Shown here piece after piece: positions 26,794 to 34,326 of a stretch of 52,990 nt of DNA (within the stretch, counting starts at the first letter, position 1; the number at the start of each line of letters is the position of its first letter). The stretch covers positions 1-52,990 of the forward strand of contig CALCJV010000035.1 of the NCBI GenBank assembly GCA_937967405.1, read 5' to 3'. This DNA comes from an uncultured Chloroflexales bacterium. GTDB taxonomy: Bacteria > Chloroflexota > Chloroflexia > Chloroflexales > Chloroflexaceae. The notes beneath the pieces were generated by a model, which saw only the letters and a program-made list of their open reading frames with translations, searched no databases and was not told the origin of the DNA. Made by a program: the position numbers and the translations under genes.

Positions 26794-28584
26794 TTAATCT
26801 TTAGGCATCGCCTGAATGGCATGCCATGCTGGGCGCGGACTCCAATCCGGATTGAGGACGCTAAACGAGGCTTGCTCGTGGAACGGGTTGCCCTCCTTCT
26901 GCCCCCATGGGATCGAGAAGTTCAGGTTCCACAGGAACATGGCTCCCACCCACGGGGCGTACTCGTTGCGCCCAATCTGGAATGCCCGCACGATATAGTC
27001 AGCCTGCTGCTCAAACGAGTTGTACTGGCCATATTCATAGCCGGGCGTGTTATTTTTGGTGGCCCACCCAAATTCGGTGTACCAGATCTGGCGATCCGCA
27101 TAACCTGACTGGATCATTACGCGGCGAATATCCTCGATCCGGCGGAAGTAGAACTCCCGATTGTCCTGCCAGCCGGGCCCGGGCCCGGGCCGTTCCGGCC
27201 AGAGCGTGTCGGGCGGGTTGAGCTGGCCACCGGGGTGAACCCCGATCACATCAGCGCGGAAGTTGGGATTGCTCAGCATTTGGCGCATGAACACCACATC
27301 GCTGATCGCAATATCGGGGCGGTTGGTCTCGGTTGCGGAGGGCGAGGCACTCACCACGATAGCGTAGGGGTCGGCCGCTTTGATCGCATCATATGCCCCA
27401 GCCAACAAATCCACATAGTAGGAGGCATCGGCCACCGTACCCGCATTCTCAACTGCAAGGTTGGGTTCATTCCAGACTTGGTAGGCTTGCACCTTATTGC
27501 GATAGCGGGCGGCCATCTGGCCCATAAAATTGGCAAAGGTTCCAAAGTACTCGCGGGCGGGCATGCCATTGCGCCCATCGGGGGTCGCCCACGAAGGCGA
27601 ACGCACCACACTGAGCAATATCCCCATGCCCGCATTGTGGGCATCCTCGACAATCTGGTCTAGCTCACCCCAAAAGATTTGACCTGAACGATCCTGCAAA
27701 TCTTCCCACGCGATCTGCTGCCGAATCCAGTAGATTTGCGAGTTCTTCGAGATTTGCAGCACGCGCCCACGATCTTGCCACGCCGAGCCATCCTCGTAGA
27801 GATGAACGTTGTAGCCATAAATAAAGGGAGCGGGCAGACTATCGCGGGGGCTACCGCCCTGAAACGCCGGATTGCGGCGGTGGTTTTTGTCGCGGGCTTC
27901 GTTGCCGAGCAGGCCCAGCAGAATTTGGAAGCGCGGATCGGCAATTTCGGGGTGCCACTCCATACGCTGCCGCTCGAAGTATTGCACCCAGTAGGTCTGC
28001 CCATCAGCGGCGTTTACTTCCTGAAACTGCTCTGAGATCGGATAGCCATAGACGGCCAAGCCACCATTCTGCTCCCAGAATTGGCGGAAGGGCGCGGGCG
28101 AGTTGCGGAGCGTGTGCTGGGTTTCCGGAATCCACGTGCCGTCGCCGGGATTGGCGACCGGCTGGAACGGAGCTTCGTTCTCACGCCCAGTAGCTAGCTG
28201 CCGCCCCAGCAGGCGGCCTAAGATGTAGAAGCGGTTGCCGTCGCGCCCAAAGTTGACGGGGTGTTCTTCGAGAATGGCCCGCTCGAAGTATTGCACTCGA
28301 TAGTACGTACCGGGGTTGGTAAAGCTTTCTTCGATAAACGGGCGCGAGATCGGGTAGCCTAGCGTGAACAGCGCATTGGGCGTATTCTTCCACGCCTCAA
28401 GGAAATAGTTCACGGCCGCATGGCCCGTATCGGGGAAGAAGCGGGCCTGCGTCGGGGGGAAGGTGGGCTGCACTGCGCGAGGGTTTGTGGCGATCTGGGC
28501 TTCGACGGTGACTGGCTGTGGGATCGCCACCAACCCGCCGATCAGCAGGAAGGCCAACATCGCTAACGTGATCCGTTTGAGCAT
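26794..28584 (-). CDS. Secreted glycosidase-like protein with two YGYPIS repeats
   Basis: A 596-residue exported protein. The signal peptide is MLKRITLAMLAFLLIGGLVA with a cleavage site after about residue 29. Two repeats follow: FTLGYPISRPFIEE...YRVQYFERA near 70-120 and AVYGYPISEQFQE...YWVQYFERQ near 165-215. The C-terminal domain is clan GH-A-like, with VWNEPNLA (acid/base Glu) and WYTEFGWAT (nucleophile Glu). The last 150 residues strongly resemble the neighbouring lipoprotein. ATG at 28584 has AGGAGG 8 bases upstream. Probably acts on an external polysaccharide; the repeats could bind glycan or cell wall, which is inference. Confidence 0.82.
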   Translation of the reverse strand: MLKRITLAMLAFLLIGGLVAIPQPVTVEAQIATNPRAVQPTFPPTQARFFPDTGHAAVNYFLEAWKNTPNALFTLGYPISRPFIEESFTNPGTYYRVQYFERAILEEHPVNFGRDGNRFYILGRLLGRQLATGRENEAPFQPVANPGDGTWIPETQHTLRNSPAPFRQFWEQNGGLAVYGYPISEQFQEVNAADGQTYWVQYFERQRMEWHPEIADPRFQILLGLLGNEARDKNHRRNPAFQGGSPRDSLPAPFIYGYNVHLYEDGSAWQDRGRVLQISKNSQIYWIRQQIAWEDLQDRSGQIFWGELDQIVEDAHNAGMGILLSVVRSPSWATPDGRNGMPAREYFGTFANFMGQMAARYRNKVQAYQVWNEPNLAVENAGTVADASYYVDLLAGAYDAIKAADPYAIVVSASPSATETNRPDIAISDVVFMRQMLSNPNFRADVIGVHPGGQLNPPDTLWPERPGPGPGWQDNREFYFRRIEDIRRVMIQSGYADRQIWYTEFGWATKNNTPGYEYGQYNSFEQQADYIVRAFQIGRNEYAPWVGAMFLWNLNFSIPWGQKEGNPFHEQASFSVLNPDWSPRPAWHAIQAMPKD

Positions 28585-28653
28585 TGCTCTCGTCCTCCTA
28601 AATTCATAGTGTGTTTCAAGCAGTTCACCTGATACGTGACGATCAGCTTGGGA

Positions 28654-28668
28654 ATGAACTTCGTTCAT
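28654..28668 (-). promoter_or_regulatory. Inverted repeat upstream of the secreted glycosidase gene
   Basis: ATGAAC, three bases, GTTCAT: a 6-bp inverted repeat 70 bases before the start at 28584, in the 113-base gap after the LOG-like gene. It could be an operator or a small leader hairpin. No promoter could be assigned with confidence here. Confidence 0.3.
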
Positions 28669-28697
28669 CCTAATCATACGCAATCAACTGTGATAAC

Positions 28698-29225
28698 CTA
28701 ATCAGCCTGATCTGAAGCAGGGCTGACATGTGGCTGAGTAATCTGGCGCAGGGCCAGCGCAACTGCCTCGCTCGGGGTGTGAGCCACCAGCAAGTGCGGG
28801 CTGCCATCGGAGGCAAGGCCTAGCTCCCATGTGTATAGCCCGATCACCATGCGCCCGCTCGCCCGAGCCAAGGCAATCTCCGACAATGTGCCGTATGCGC
28901 CGGCAATCGCAATCACCGCATCGGCCGCGTGGACAATCAGAACGTTGCGGGCATGGCCCATGCCGGTGGGCAAAGCCAGCCGCACCCACGCATTGGCATC
29001 GCTGCGGCGAGTGCCGGGCAAGAACCCTACGGTCAGCCCGCCAGCCTCCGCTGCACCTTGACACGCCGCCGCCATCACTCCGCCCAAGCCACCACAGACG
29101 AGCACCGCTCCCGCACGAGCTAGCTCCTGCCCCACGGCATAGGCCCGCGCAGCCGTCGCGGCATCGCAAGTTCCAGCTCCGCAAACGGCGATCACAGGGG
29201 TCTGCTGGCGTGGCAGAGTTGTCAT
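28698..29225 (-). CDS. LOG-like/TIGR00725-type Rossmann protein
   Basis: A 175-residue Rossmann-fold protein: IAVCGAGTCDAAT at residues 12-24, VLVCGGLGGVMAAACQGAAE near 41 and FLPGTRRSDAN near 69. The AGAYGTLSEIALA segment near 107 corresponds to the PGGxGTxxE motif of lysine-decarboxylase-like/LOG proteins, but with Ala-Gly-Ala-Tyr in place of PGG, as in the TIGR00725 group. Those bind nucleotides such as cytokinin-like molecules; the activity of this group is not settled. ATG at 29225. Function uncertain. Confidence 0.75.
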   Translation of the reverse strand: MTTLPRQQTPVIAVCGAGTCDAATAARAYAVGQELARAGAVLVCGGLGGVMAAACQGAAEAGGLTVGFLPGTRRSDANAWVRLALPTGMGHARNVLIVHAADAVIAIAGAYGTLSEIALARASGRMVIGLYTWELGLASDGSPHLLVAHTPSEAVALALRQITQPHVSPASDQAD

Positions 29226-29393
29226 TTGGGTGCAGCTCCAACATTCAAGATGGGCAATCTACGGAGCGTGCGTGCAGGGGCTAGTTGCAGCATCATGACA
29301 TACGTCGTCAGGTGATACCCTTCGGTTGCATCCGGATAACAGACGCGGGCATTATATGCTGCTCTGGCAGATGCGTCAAGCGCAGCGCGGGGC

Positions 29394-29422
29394 TTGCAGC
29401 GGGCCGTGAGTTGTGCTATAAT
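29394..29422 (+). promoter_or_regulatory. Promoter of tRNA-Lys
   Basis: TTGCAG (29394-29399), 17 bp, TATAAT (29417-29422), with TGC before the -10. The transcript would start near 29429, about 40 bases before the mature tRNA. Confidence 0.7.
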
Positions 29423-29469
29423 ATCATCTAGCTCTGGTGAACAGAGCTTTTGTGTGTATGATAGCATTC

Positions 29470-29544
29470 GGGCCGCTAGCTCAATGGTAGAGCATCTGAC
29501 TCTTAATCAGCTGGTTCTAGGTTCGAGTCCTAGGCGGCTCACCA
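29470..29544 (+). tRNA. tRNA-Lys (CTT)
   Basis: A full cloverleaf: acceptor GGGCCGC with GCGGCTC (one G-T pair), D-arm GCTC/GAGC, anticodon loop CTCTTAA with anticodon CTT, T-arm CTAGG-TTCGAGT-CCTAG, discriminator A and an encoded CCA at 29542-29544. The first pair of the anticodon stem (27-43) is T against C, a mismatch. The anticodon reads AAG codons. Preceded by its own promoter and followed by a terminator. Confidence 0.95.
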
Positions 29545-29562
29545 GTCTGATGTGGTGAACCA

Positions 29563-29596
29563 AGCTGCGGGGCATGCTCCTGCAGCTCACTTTTTT
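29563..29596 (+). terminator. Rho-independent terminator after tRNA-Lys
   Basis: AGCTGC and GCAGCT flank an inner G-T/G-C-rich stem with loop near CATGC (29563-29587), followed by CAC and six T (29591-29596). It lies 19 bases after the tRNA. Confidence 0.75.
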
Positions 29597-29643
29597 AACA
29601 CGGAACGGCAGCGTGGAGACATGCAGTCCTTTGGGCGCACCGC

Positions 29644-29672
29644 TTGACAAGCGCAGCAAAATAGCCTACATT
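29644..29672 (+). promoter_or_regulatory. Promoter of rplI-dnaB
   Basis: Perfect -35 TTGACA (29644-29649), 17 bp, TACATT (29667-29672). Start near 29679; leader about 90 bases to rplI. The strongest consensus promoter in the window. Confidence 0.75.
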
Positions 29673-29768
29673 TGTTCTAACACATTGAACTGTTCTTGAC
29701 CTAACGGGTAGGTATGCTGGCGATAAAGCAGCTTCACGCACGACCAAACAAGAGCTGAGGGGAGAACT

Positions 29769-30314
29769 GTGGCGAAAATGCGCGTCCTGCTCACCCAAGA
29801 TGTTGACAAGTTGGGGCAAGCAGGTGAGATTAAGATGGTATCCGGCGGCTACGGGCGCAACTATCTGTTGCCCAAAGGCATGGCCGTGATGGCTACGCCC
29901 GGCTTGGTTAAGCAAGCCGAAGAACAGATCGCAGCCCGCAAGCGCAAGCAAGCGGCTGCGCGGATGGCATCAGAAGCCTTAGCAGCCCGCCTCAATGGCG
30001 TGACGCTGCGCTTTGAAGAGCGTGTCGGTGAACTGGATCGGCTGTATGGCTCGGTAACCAATGCAGATATTGCCGCGAAGCTGCACGACCAACTTGGAAT
30101 TGAGATTGATCGGCGCAAGATTGATCTGGAAGACCCGATCAAGCGCATCGGCAACTATCCCGTTAAGGTGCAAGTTGCTCCCGGGATAGATGCCATGATC
30201 AACGTCGTCGTTGAAGCTCTTGGAGGAGCAGCAGTGGAGACAGCAGCTGCGCCTGAACACTCCGATGCCGATAACGCCGACGATAGTCGTGCAGCTAATG
30301 CAGAGCAAGCCTAG
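29769..30314 (+). CDS. rplI: 50S ribosomal protein L9
   Basis: A 181-residue ribosomal protein with the N-terminal rRNA-binding domain (MRVLLTQDVDKLGQAGEIKMVSGGYGRNYL family pattern visible in part at residues 4-33), the long connecting helix (residues 45-75) and the C-terminal domain (GSVTNADIA...RKIDLEDPIKRIGNY). A 30-residue Ala/Asp/Glu-rich extension follows the usual end. It starts with GTG at 29769 after GGGGAGA. Paired with dnaB downstream, as in many bacteria. Confidence 0.95.
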   Translation: MAKMRVLLTQDVDKLGQAGEIKMVSGGYGRNYLLPKGMAVMATPGLVKQAEEQIAARKRKQAAARMASEALAARLNGVTLRFEERVGELDRLYGSVTNADIAAKLHDQLGIEIDRRKIDLEDPIKRIGNYPVKVQVAPGIDAMINVVVEALGGAAVETAAAPEHSDADNADDSRAANAEQA

Positions 30315-30347
30315 CACGCTGATGCACTGACTCAGCCTCCATAAGGT

Positions 30348-30370
30348 GCACAGATTCTGCGAATTTGTGC
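30348..30370 (+). other. Hairpin 1 between rplI and dnaB
   Basis: GCACA-G-ATTC, loop TGC, GAAT-T-TGTGC: a 10-pair stem with one G-T, right after rplI. No run of T follows, so it is not a classical terminator. It may act in RNA processing or 3'-end stability of the rplI message. Confidence 0.5.
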
Positions 30371-30384
30371 GTTGATCAAGAACA

Positions 30385-30422
30385 AACAATGTGCCCCGGC
30401 CCTGTGCCGTCGGCACATTGTT
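30385..30422. other. Hairpin 2 between rplI and dnaB
   Basis: A perfect 11-bp inverted repeat, AACAATGTGCC with GGCACATTGTT, enclosing a second 4-bp stem CGGC/GCCG. On the minus strand it is followed by a T-rich stretch (TTGTTCTT), on the plus strand it is not. Possible attenuator or processing signal between rplI and dnaB. Confidence 0.55.
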
Positions 30423-30436
30423 GATTCAGGGGGCCG

Positions 30437-30489
30437 TGTGGACAACCTCTGGATAGTGATGGGAAACTTATCGGATAGCCTGTGGATGG
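30437..30489 (+). promoter_or_regulatory. DnaA-box-like 9-mers upstream of dnaB
   Basis: TGTGGACAA at 30437-30445 differs in one base from the DnaA box TGTGGATAA; TGTGGATGG at 30481-30489 differs in two. Both point the same way, within 80 bases of the dnaB start. A DnaA role is inference. Confidence 0.35.
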
Positions 30490-30515
30490 CTCCTACAACT
30501 GGGTGAGGTGGGCTG

Positions 30516-33164
30516 ATGGATGAACTCGAACGGGTTGAACGCATAGATCGCACCGTGCCCTACGATCTGAATGCAGAACGCTCTACGCTTGGCTCGATCC
30601 TCTTGGATCGGGAGGCGATTATTGCAGTGGCTGGATGGCTGCATCCGGAGTATTTCTACCTTCAAAAACACGCCTACATCTATGAGGCCATGCTCGCCTG
30701 CTACAATCGGCGCATTCCCCCTGACCTAACGACGGTGATTGATGAGCTGCGCCGCCAAAATCGGCTGGAGCAGGTGGGTGGCATCTTTGCCCTCAGCGAG
30801 CTAGCCAGCCATGTGCCGACGGCCGTCCACGTTGAATACTACGCCCGCATCGTCGAGCGCACGGCAATCTTTCGCCGCCTGATTGAGGCCGGCGGCAAGA
30901 TTACTGCACTCGGCTATGCCGAGCATGAAGAAGTTGAAGAGGCCCTTGATAAAGCCGAAGCCGAGCTATTTGCTGTTTCGCAACGACGCACGATGCAAGA
31001 TTTCGTGCACATTCGCTCGGTGATTGATACCTACTTCGAGCAGGTCAGCGATCTCTCTGAGCGACGTGGCGAGCTAGTGGGCTTGCCTACCGGCTACTAC
31101 GATCTGGACAAGCTGACCGGCGGCTTGCAGCGTTCCGACTTGCTGATCCTTGCCGCCCGCCCCAGCGTCGGCAAAACCTCGCTGGCTCTCAGCCTTGCCT
31201 ACCACGCCAGCGTTGTCCAGCAGCATACCGTTGCGATCTTCAGCCTTGAGATGAGCCGCGAGCAGCTTGTCCAACGCCTGCTAGCGATGCACACCGGCAT
31301 TGATACCCAACGCCTGCGAACCGGCAACATTGACCGCGATTTGCAGCGCGTGATGGAGGGGATGGGGGTGCTCTCCGCAGCACCGATCTTCATTGATGAC
31401 ACCCCCGCCTTAAGCATCATGGAGATGCGGAGCCGTTCGCGTCGGCTGCATGCCCAGTCGCGGATTGAGTTGATCGTGGTCGATTATCTGCAACTGATGC
31501 AGGGGCGGCGAAACGACAACCGCGTGCAAGAGGTGAGCGAGATCAGTCGTGGCTTGAAGGCACTGGCGCGTGAGCTAAATGTGCCTGTGCTGGCCTTGAG
31601 CCAGCTCTCGCGTTCGGTGGAAGGGCGCACCAATCACGTCCCGATGCTCAGCGATTTGCGCGAATCGGGCTGTTTGGCCGGCGATACGCTGGTCTATTTG
31701 CCAGATAGCGGTGATTACTATCGCATAGATGCGCTGGTTGGGCAGCGCGGCTTCAATGTGTTAGCCCTCGATCCAACCACGTATCAGTTGGTGGCCTACC
31801 CTGTTGAGCGAGCATTCGCAACTGGTGAGCAACAGGTCTATACATTGACCACACGCTTAGGACGCACGATTCGGGCTACCGCGAACCATAAGTTTTTGAC
31901 GGTGCATGGATGGGTGCGCCTCGATACCCTGAGCGCAGGGCAGCGCATTGCATTGCCGCGTCAGCTTCCAAGCCCAACCCAGCAGACGCTAAGCGATGCT
32001 GAAGTAGCCCTTCTGGGGCACTTAGTTGGCGATGGGTGTACGCTACCCCGTCATATCATTCAGTACACAACCAACGATGTCACTTTAGCGCACCTTGTAG
32101 CCACCTTGAGCAACAGCGTCTTTGGTACCACAATCACGCCACGTATCCATCAAGAACGGACATGGTATCAAGTTTATCTTGGTGCAGCACAGCAGCTTAC
32201 CCATCAGCAGCGCAATCCCATTGCGGCGTGGCTCGATGATCTCGGCGTATTCGGCTTACGCTCTTATGAAAAGCGCGTGCCTGCACCAATTTTCCGCCAG
32301 CCTGCCGCGACAATCGGGCTGTTCCTCAAGCACTTGTGGGCAACGGATGGCTGTATTCAGTTGGTACAAGGCAACCATCCCCGCCCCATTGCCTACTATG
32401 CTACCAGCAGTCTGCTGCTTGCGCGGCAGGTTCAATCACTCCTGTTGCGCTTGGGGATACACGCCCGCCTTGCTCACAAGCCACAGCACCACAAAGGGCG
32501 GACCCAATATCATGTAGTGATTACGGGCAAGCCCGAACTCCTACGCTTCCTCGATCTGATTGGAGCCATTGGGCAGCAGAAGCAAGCCCACGCGGATGCG
32601 ATTCGGGCGTATGTGGCGGAACGGGTTGCCAATACGAATCGGGATGTTATTCCACGTGATGTATGGCAGCATGTAATCCGCCCAGCTATGGCTACGATGG
32701 CGATGTCAACGCGCCATATGCAAGCTGTCTTAGGAACGTCTTATTGCGGCACTGCCCTCTATCAGCAGAACATCAGCCGCGAACGAGCCCAAGCAATTGC
32801 GCGTGTTGTTGCTTCTCCGCACCTTGCCCAGCTCGCCCAGAGTGACGTGTATTGGGATGAGATCGTGAGTATCATCCCAAACGGGGTTGAGCCAGTCTAT
32901 GACCTGACGGTGGCCCACCTGCACAACTTCGTGGCAAACGACATAATCGTGCATAACAGCATTGAGCAGGATGCGGACATCGTGATGTTTATCTACCGCG
33001 AAGATATGTACGACCGCGAGACGGATAAGAAGGGCATCGCCGAAATCCACATCGCCAAACACCGCAATGGCCCGCTTGGAGTTGTGCCTTTGCGCTTCGA
33101 GGCCACTACCACTAGCTTCCAGAATCTCGAACACCGCCCCCCCAACTACGACAAACGGGGGTGA
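30516..33164 (+). CDS. dnaB: Replicative DNA helicase DnaB with in-frame intein
   Basis: An 882-residue precursor. Residues 1-150 are the DnaB N-terminal domain (DLNAERSTLGSILLD). The RecA-type ATPase has Walker A ARPSVGKTS at 214-222 and Walker B IELIVVDYLQLMQG further on. After SDLRESG (379-385) an intein of 429 residues interrupts, then SIEQDADIVMFIYRED resumes the helicase. Splicing would give a 453-residue protein of normal DnaB length. The hexamer unwinds DNA at the replication fork. The ATG at 30516 follows GGTGAGGTGGG. It lies downstream of rplI, with DnaA-box-like sites in between. Confidence 0.96.
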   Translation: MDELERVERIDRTVPYDLNAERSTLGSILLDREAIIAVAGWLHPEYFYLQKHAYIYEAMLACYNRRIPPDLTTVIDELRRQNRLEQVGGIFALSELASHVPTAVHVEYYARIVERTAIFRRLIEAGGKITALGYAEHEEVEEALDKAEAELFAVSQRRTMQDFVHIRSVIDTYFEQVSDLSERRGELVGLPTGYYDLDKLTGGLQRSDLLILAARPSVGKTSLALSLAYHASVVQQHTVAIFSLEMSREQLVQRLLAMHTGIDTQRLRTGNIDRDLQRVMEGMGVLSAAPIFIDDTPALSIMEMRSRSRRLHAQSRIELIVVDYLQLMQGRRNDNRVQEVSEISRGLKALARELNVPVLALSQLSRSVEGRTNHVPMLSDLRESGCLAGDTLVYLPDSGDYYRIDALVGQRGFNVLALDPTTYQLVAYPVERAFATGEQQVYTLTTRLGRTIRATANHKFLTVHGWVRLDTLSAGQRIALPRQLPSPTQQTLSDAEVALLGHLVGDGCTLPRHIIQYTTNDVTLAHLVATLSNSVFGTTITPRIHQERTWYQVYLGAAQQLTHQQRNPIAAWLDDLGVFGLRSYEKRVPAPIFRQPAATIGLFLKHLWATDGCIQLVQGNHPRPIAYYATSSLLLARQVQSLLLRLGIHARLAHKPQHHKGRTQYHVVITGKPELLRFLDLIGAIGQQKQAHADAIRAYVAERVANTNRDVIPRDVWQHVIRPAMATMAMSTRHMQAVLGTSYCGTALYQQNISRERAQAIARVVASPHLAQLAQSDVYWDEIVSIIPNGVEPVYDLTVAHLHNFVANDIIVHNSIEQDADIVMFIYREDMYDRETDKKGIAEIHIAKHRNGPLGVVPLRFEATTTSFQNLEHRPPNYDKRG
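31671..32957 (+). mobile_element. DnaB intein with LAGLIDADG homing endonuclease domain
   Basis: Residues 386-814 of the DnaB precursor. Block A begins CLAGDTLVYLPDSG; block B is GRTIRATANHKFLTVHGW; the endonuclease blocks C and E are LLGHLVGDG and FLKHLWATDG, each with its Asp; block F/G is VYDLTVAHLHNFVAN, ending IIVHN before Ser+1. All splice residues (Cys1, block B His, terminal His-Asn, Ser+1) are present. The site SG/SIEQDAD is the one used by the known Synechocystis DnaB intein. Both catalytic Asps remain, so homing activity may be intact. Confidence 0.95.
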
Positions 33165-33187
33165 GACCGCAACGCGATAAGGAGCTA

Positions 33188-33230
33188 GTCGCCCGTAGTA
33201 GGCGGCACGGGGACCGAACACACGGGCGAC
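33188..33230. other. 9-bp inverted repeat between dnaB and the convergent epimerase gene
   Basis: GTCGCCCGT (33188-33196) and ACGGGCGAC (33222-33230) pair perfectly around 25 bases. It sits in the 120-base gap between convergent genes and may serve as a 3'-end hairpin, but has no T tract on either side. Confidence 0.45.
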
Positions 33231-33284
33231 GAAGCGCAGCGGCAGCGGCTGCCATTCGGGCCCCATCCCGCACAATGCCTGCGG

Positions 33285-34235
33285 CTATAGCTCGCCACGC
33301 TTCTGCAACTCCGCTCGGAACCACGGAATGGTGCGCCGCAACCCATCCTCAAGCGTAATCGTCGGCTGCCAATCCAGCACACGCTTCGCTTTACTAATGT
33401 CGGGGCGGCGCACCTGCGGATCGTCCAGCGTGCGGCTATCTACATAACGGATACCACTGGCATTGTTCGTTATTCGATTGACCAGTTCGGCAAAGGCGAG
33501 GATCGTAAACTCACCCGGATTGCCAATGTTGACTGGCTCAGCCTCATTCGAAAACAACAGGCGGTATATACCCTCGATCAGATCATCAACATACTGAAAC
33601 GAGCGCGTTTGCGATCCATCTCCGTATACCGTCAAGGGTTCGCCGCGCAAGGCTTGGCAGATAAAGTTGGGCACGACGCGCCCATCGCGCAGGCGCATAC
33701 GGGGCCCATAGGTATTGAAAATCCGCACAATTCGCGTTTCTAGCCCGTGTGAGCGGTGGTAGGCCATCACCAATGATTCGGCATAGCGTTTGGCTTCATC
33801 GTACACGCCTCGTGGCCCTATCGGGTTAACATGCCCATAATAGCTCTCTGGCTGCGGATGCACCTGTGGATCGCCATACACTTCGGAGGTAGAAGCCAGC
33901 AGAAAGCGTGCGCCTTTATCGCGGGCTAAGCCGAGGGCCTTGTGGGTTCCGAGTGCACCGACTTTGAGGGTTTGGATCGGATATTCGAGGTAGTCAATTG
34001 GCGAGGCGGGCGAAGCCAAATGCAAGACGGCATCGAGCTTGCCCTCGATAAAGATGTAGTTAGTAACATCGTGATGAATAAACCGAAAGCGTTCGTGCCC
34101 AGCAAGATGGGCAATATTATCGGTGTTGCCCGTGATCAGATTGTCCATCGCAATCACGGTATGCCCTTCGGCCAGAAAACGATCACACAGATGCGAACCA
34201 AGAAAGCCTGCACCACCAGTAATGAGGACGCGCAT
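33285..34235 (-). CDS. NAD-dependent epimerase/dehydratase, UDP-glucuronate decarboxylase-like
   Basis: A 316-residue extended short-chain dehydrogenase. NAD loop [16 protein letters not shown] near residue 6, catalytic STSEVYGDP with [12 protein letters not shown] (YxxxK) near 145, and the sugar-nucleotide region [15 protein letters not shown] near 180. The pattern best fits UDP-xylose synthase (UDP-glucuronate to UDP-xylose plus CO2). ATG at 34235 follows GGGAGAAG; an open frame upstream adds 74 unrelated residues. It is 91 bases downstream of the sulfate-activation gene, suggesting sugar-nucleotide and sulfate-donor supply together. dTDP-glucose dehydratase is an alternative but less likely. 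Confidence 0.85.
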   Translation of the reverse strand: MRVLITGGAGFLGSHLCDRFLAEGHTVIAMDNLITGNTDNIAHLAGHERFRFIHHDVTNYIFIEGKLDAVLHLASPASPIDYLEYPIQTLKVGALGTHKALGLARDKGARFLLASTSEVYGDPQVHPQPESYYGHVNPIGPRGVYDEAKRYAESLVMAYHRSHGLETRIVRIFNTYGPRMRLRDGRVVPNFICQALRGEPLTVYGDGSQTRSFQYVDDLIEGIYRLLFSNEAEPVNIGNPGEFTILAFAELVNRITNNASGIRYVDSRTLDDPQVRRPDISKAKRVLDWQPTITLEDGLRRTIPWFRAELQKRGEL

Positions 34236-34326
34236 AGTATCTTCTCCCTGTCTAGCAATTTGCCATCTCGTGGGGCATTGTACACCATTGCTCACCGGAT
34301 CGCCTACTGGATTACCCACCCGAGAC

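Noticed and set aside
31671-32957. Group I intron or insertion in dnaB
   Set aside because: The segment is in frame throughout and has all intein protein blocks, so it is an intein.
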